Below, piece by piece: positions 5,138 through 7,073 of a stretch of 7,073 bases of DNA (position 1 is its first letter; each line of letters starts with the position of its first letter). A program made the translations under genes and the position numbers. The DNA is from DATCDR01 sp036510575 (lineage in GTDB: Bacteria; Actinomycetota; Acidimicrobiia; Acidimicrobiales; Bog-793), in contig DATCDR010000067.1 in assembly GCA_036510575.1 (NCBI GenBank), positions 1-7,073 on the forward strand. The letters run 5' to 3'. The notes under the pieces are model-generated. The model ran no database searches. It was given only the letters and a program-made list of their open reading frames with translations, and was not told where the DNA came from.

Positions 5138-6895
5138 ATGAGTCTCGTGAAGCTCGCGCCAAACGGCTGGCGGTACTTCGCCGAGGAGATCGCTACCGGC
5201 CGCGAGGACTACTACGCCCGCTCCGCGGAGCGTCCGGGCGTGTTCCTAGGTCGCGGCGCGGAGGTGCTCGGGATCGCCGGACAAGGGGTCGACGCGCTGA
5301 TGCTGGAGCGCTTGATCGGCCAGGGCCGGCATCCGATCGACGGCGTGGCGCTCGGTCGCCCGTTTCCCGATCGCGCTGGAGCGGTCGCCGGATTCGGGCT
5401 GACTTTCTCGCCGCCGAAGACCGTTTCGGTCCTCTGGGGTACAGCCGACGGCGAGATCTCAGCGGCGGTCCTCGCCGCCCACGAGCGCGCGTTCGAAAGC
5501 TCGCTCGCCTTCTTGCAGGACCACGCGGCGTTCACGCGCATCGGCGCGGGAGGTGTATTCCAGGTCGACTCCGAAGGATTCCTCGCCGCAGCGTTCACGC
5601 ATCGCACCTCGCGTGCCGCGGACCCACAGCTCCATACCCATGTGCTCGTCGCCAACAAGGTTCGCGCAGAGGATGGTCGTTGGCGCTCACTCGATGCCCG
5701 CGAGCTCTTCGAGCACCAGAAGGCCGCGGGGATGCTCTACAAGGCGGCACTCAGAGCGGAATTGACCACGACGCTCGGGGTGCGCTGGAGCGAGGTCGAC
5801 GAGAACGGCATTGCCGAGATCGCAGGCGTCCCCCAGGTGCTCGTCGAGGCGTGGTCCTCTCGTCGGAAGGCCGTCGAGGAGATGGGGAGCCACCTCGTCG
5901 CGGCGCGCGAAGCGGACTTCGGCCGCGATCTGTCTCCCTCAGAACGCGCCACCGCCTACCAACTCGCCGCCTATCGCACCCGCGCCCCGAAGGTCGAGTC
6001 CGACACCCCGACCGCGGAGCTGTCGGCGCGTTGGCGAGAGGAGGCACGTACCTGGGGCCAGGAGCCCGAGCAGTGGTTGCCTAACGTCCTTGGCCACGAG
6101 CCAACACAGCCCATGATCGACCCTGATGCCATTGTCTTGACAACGGTCGCGCGGTTGCAGTCGACGAGGGCCACCTGGGGTCGATCAGACGCCGTCGAGG
6201 TGCTCTCGACACTCGTAATCGGCGAGTGCGCCGACGAGGTCCGAAGCCTTGTCGATCAACTCGCCGACTCGGTCCTCCGCCACGACGCGGTCTGCTCGCT
6301 CGCCGGTCCGCTCCCCGCGGAGGTGCCGGCGTCACTGCGGCGACGCGACGGGATGACCCAGATCGAGCGACACGGCGCGACACGCTTCACCACCAAAGCG
6401 ACGCTTCGCGCCGAGGGACGCGTTCTCGAGACCGTTGCTAACGGCATTGACGCGAAGGCCGCGGTCGTGTCCAGTAACGCAGTCGACGCGGTCCTCAGTC
6501 TCTCCCCGCTCGGTGATGACCAGCGACGTGCCGTACACGATCTCCTCACGAGCGGCGATCGCGTCGCACTGCTCGTCGGACCGGCAGGGGCGGGGAAGTC
6601 ACGGGCCCTCGATGCGGCCCGTGAGGGATGGGAACGCGCCGGCTTCCAGCTCGTCGGGATCGCGCCTGCGGCGATGGCCGCCGCGGTCCTTCGCGAGGAG
6701 GCCGGCATCGGCTCGGATACCCTCGCCCGTTTCCTTCTCGACGTGGAGAACGGAAAGCGACGACTCACAGACAGGGACGTGGTCGTGCTCGACGAGGCCA
6801 CGATGGCGCGGACCGACGACCTCGACGTTCTGCTTCGCGAGATCACGCGCGCTCGATCCAAGCTCGTCCTTGTCGGTGACCCTTCCCAGCTCGGC
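5138..6895 (+). CDS. MobF-family (TrwC/TraI-like) conjugative relaxase-helicase, interrupted
   Basis: The frame stays open from 5138 to the window end, but only residues 1-586 are relaxase-like. The N-terminal TrwC domain shows the paired catalytic tyrosines in EDYYARS (Y25, Y26), FSPPKTVSVLWG (90-101) and the metal-binding block HRTSRAADPQLHTH (H155, H166, H168). This enzyme nicks oriT and stays covalently linked to the transferred strand. A RecD-like helicase domain follows, with Walker A GPAGAGKS (481-488), Walker B VVVLDEAT (548-555) and GDPSQLG (580-586). After G586 (6893-6895) family resemblance stops abruptly: NRHRFRPTCGRW replaces the expected alanine/glycine-rich continuation, and no frame restores it. 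Full-length relatives usually exceed 1,000 residues, so the helicase half is lost beyond this point, by insertion, rearrangement or an assembly join. Confidence 0.85.
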
Positions 6896-7073
6896 AACCG
6901 CCACAGGTTCCGCCCAACGTGTGGCAGGTGGTGCCGAAAGGTCACAGGTTGGTCAGGCGAGCTTCGTCGACCTGATCGGCCAGGTAGTACTCGACGCCGT
7001 GGTAGCTCATGCAGAATAGCTCAGTCACCAGCATCGGGTCGGTGGTCGTCGCGAGCTGCGCGATGCGGCAGCA
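6896..7073. mobile_element. Possible end of an inserted element (edge of window)
   Basis: The relaxase breaks off at 6895, inside a conserved motif region. The sequence beyond carries the end of an opposite-strand gene starting 47 bases further on, typical spacing between an insertion-sequence tip and its transposase stop. An eight-base direct repeat CACAGGTT occurs at 6902-6909 and 6943-6950, compatible with transposase-binding sites. The other end, terminal inverted repeats and target duplication lie outside the window, so the element type is unknown and an assembly chimera cannot be excluded. Confidence 0.4.
6942..7073 (-). CDS. C-terminal 43 residues of an unidentified protein
   Basis: Entering from the right edge, the minus strand reads 43 residues to TGA at 6944-6942. 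The piece contains TTTDPMLVTELFCMS, YHGVEYYLADQVDEA and ends RLTNL. Third positions are overwhelmingly G or C, as expected for a real gene in this genome, more so than in the competing plus-strand frames. The family is not recognised. Its position just inside the relaxase break suggests a transposase or other gene of an inserted element, but that is context only. Confidence 0.45.
   Translation of the reverse strand, partial: CCRIAQLATTTDPMLVTELFCMSYHGVEYYLADQVDEARLTNL

Noticed and set aside
5062..6084. Plus-strand open frame of 340 codons, arginine-rich
   Set aside because: It is an out-of-frame shadow of the relaxase; the +2 frame from 5138 carries all catalytic motifs.
6256..7019. Minus-strand 229-codon and plus-strand 194-codon open frames
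   Set aside because: Both overlap the relaxase helicase domain with Walker A and B motifs in the correct frame and have low-complexity, Arg/Ser-rich translations typical of shadows.
1..7073. CRISPR array, rRNA or intact integrase
   Set aside because: No regularly spaced repeat array, no rRNA-like sequence, and no frame with tyrosine or serine recombinase motifs was found in the window.

Overview
The window is high-GC DNA with the look of an Actinomycetota (actinobacterial) accessory region. The coding frames strongly prefer G or C in third positions, GTG and TTG starts occur, and the gene families present (MobF relaxase, HicBA, AbiE, an AlpA/excisionase-type HTH) are typical of actinobacterial integrative or conjugative elements. 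The taxonomic assignment is inference from composition and gene content only.

Layout. Positions 1-365 hold no convincing gene and may be flanking chromosome or the end of another mobile element. Positions 366-408, read on the minus strand, are the 3' part of a tRNA-Gln(TTG) gene without its 5' half, the classic footprint of a tyrosine-recombinase attachment site. By the usual geometry, the integrated element lies to the right of it. After a gene-poor stretch (409-759) comes an intact HicB-HicA toxin-antitoxin pair (760-1193). A 300-bp spacer follows with a long imperfect hairpin whose 3' end resembles an integron attC site. Then comes an AbiE (type IV) toxin-antitoxin operon (1496-2790) with an intact antitoxin, abiEi, and a wrecked toxin, abiEii, which has an in-frame TAG and an apparent internal deletion. 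Convergent to it is a small excisionase/AlpA-like HTH gene (2810-3032, minus) that is intact except for one extra base in a C4 run just after its start. Positions 3050-3500 hold no recognised gene. A secreted or membrane-anchored BNR/Asp-box repeat protein (3512-4821) follows, split by a single-base deletion near 4214. A C-rich leader (4822-5137) with direct repeats, palindromes and small hairpins precedes the relaxase and is the best candidate for oriT plus promoter. A MobF (TrwC/TraI-like) relaxase-helicase runs from 5138 but loses family resemblance exactly after its GDPSQLG motif at 6895. From there the best reading is the C-terminal end of an unrelated minus-strand gene (6942-7073), so a mobile element insertion or an assembly junction is likely.

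Together this looks like a decaying, or partly mis-sequenced, integrative mobilizable element. It has an attachment-site scar, an xis-like regulator without a visible integrase, addiction modules that would help it persist, and a relaxase for transfer that is interrupted. No intact undescribed defence system was found. The items most worth checking are the tRNA-Gln scar, the broken AbiEii with a well-placed internal restart, the candidate oriT, and the relaxase break point.
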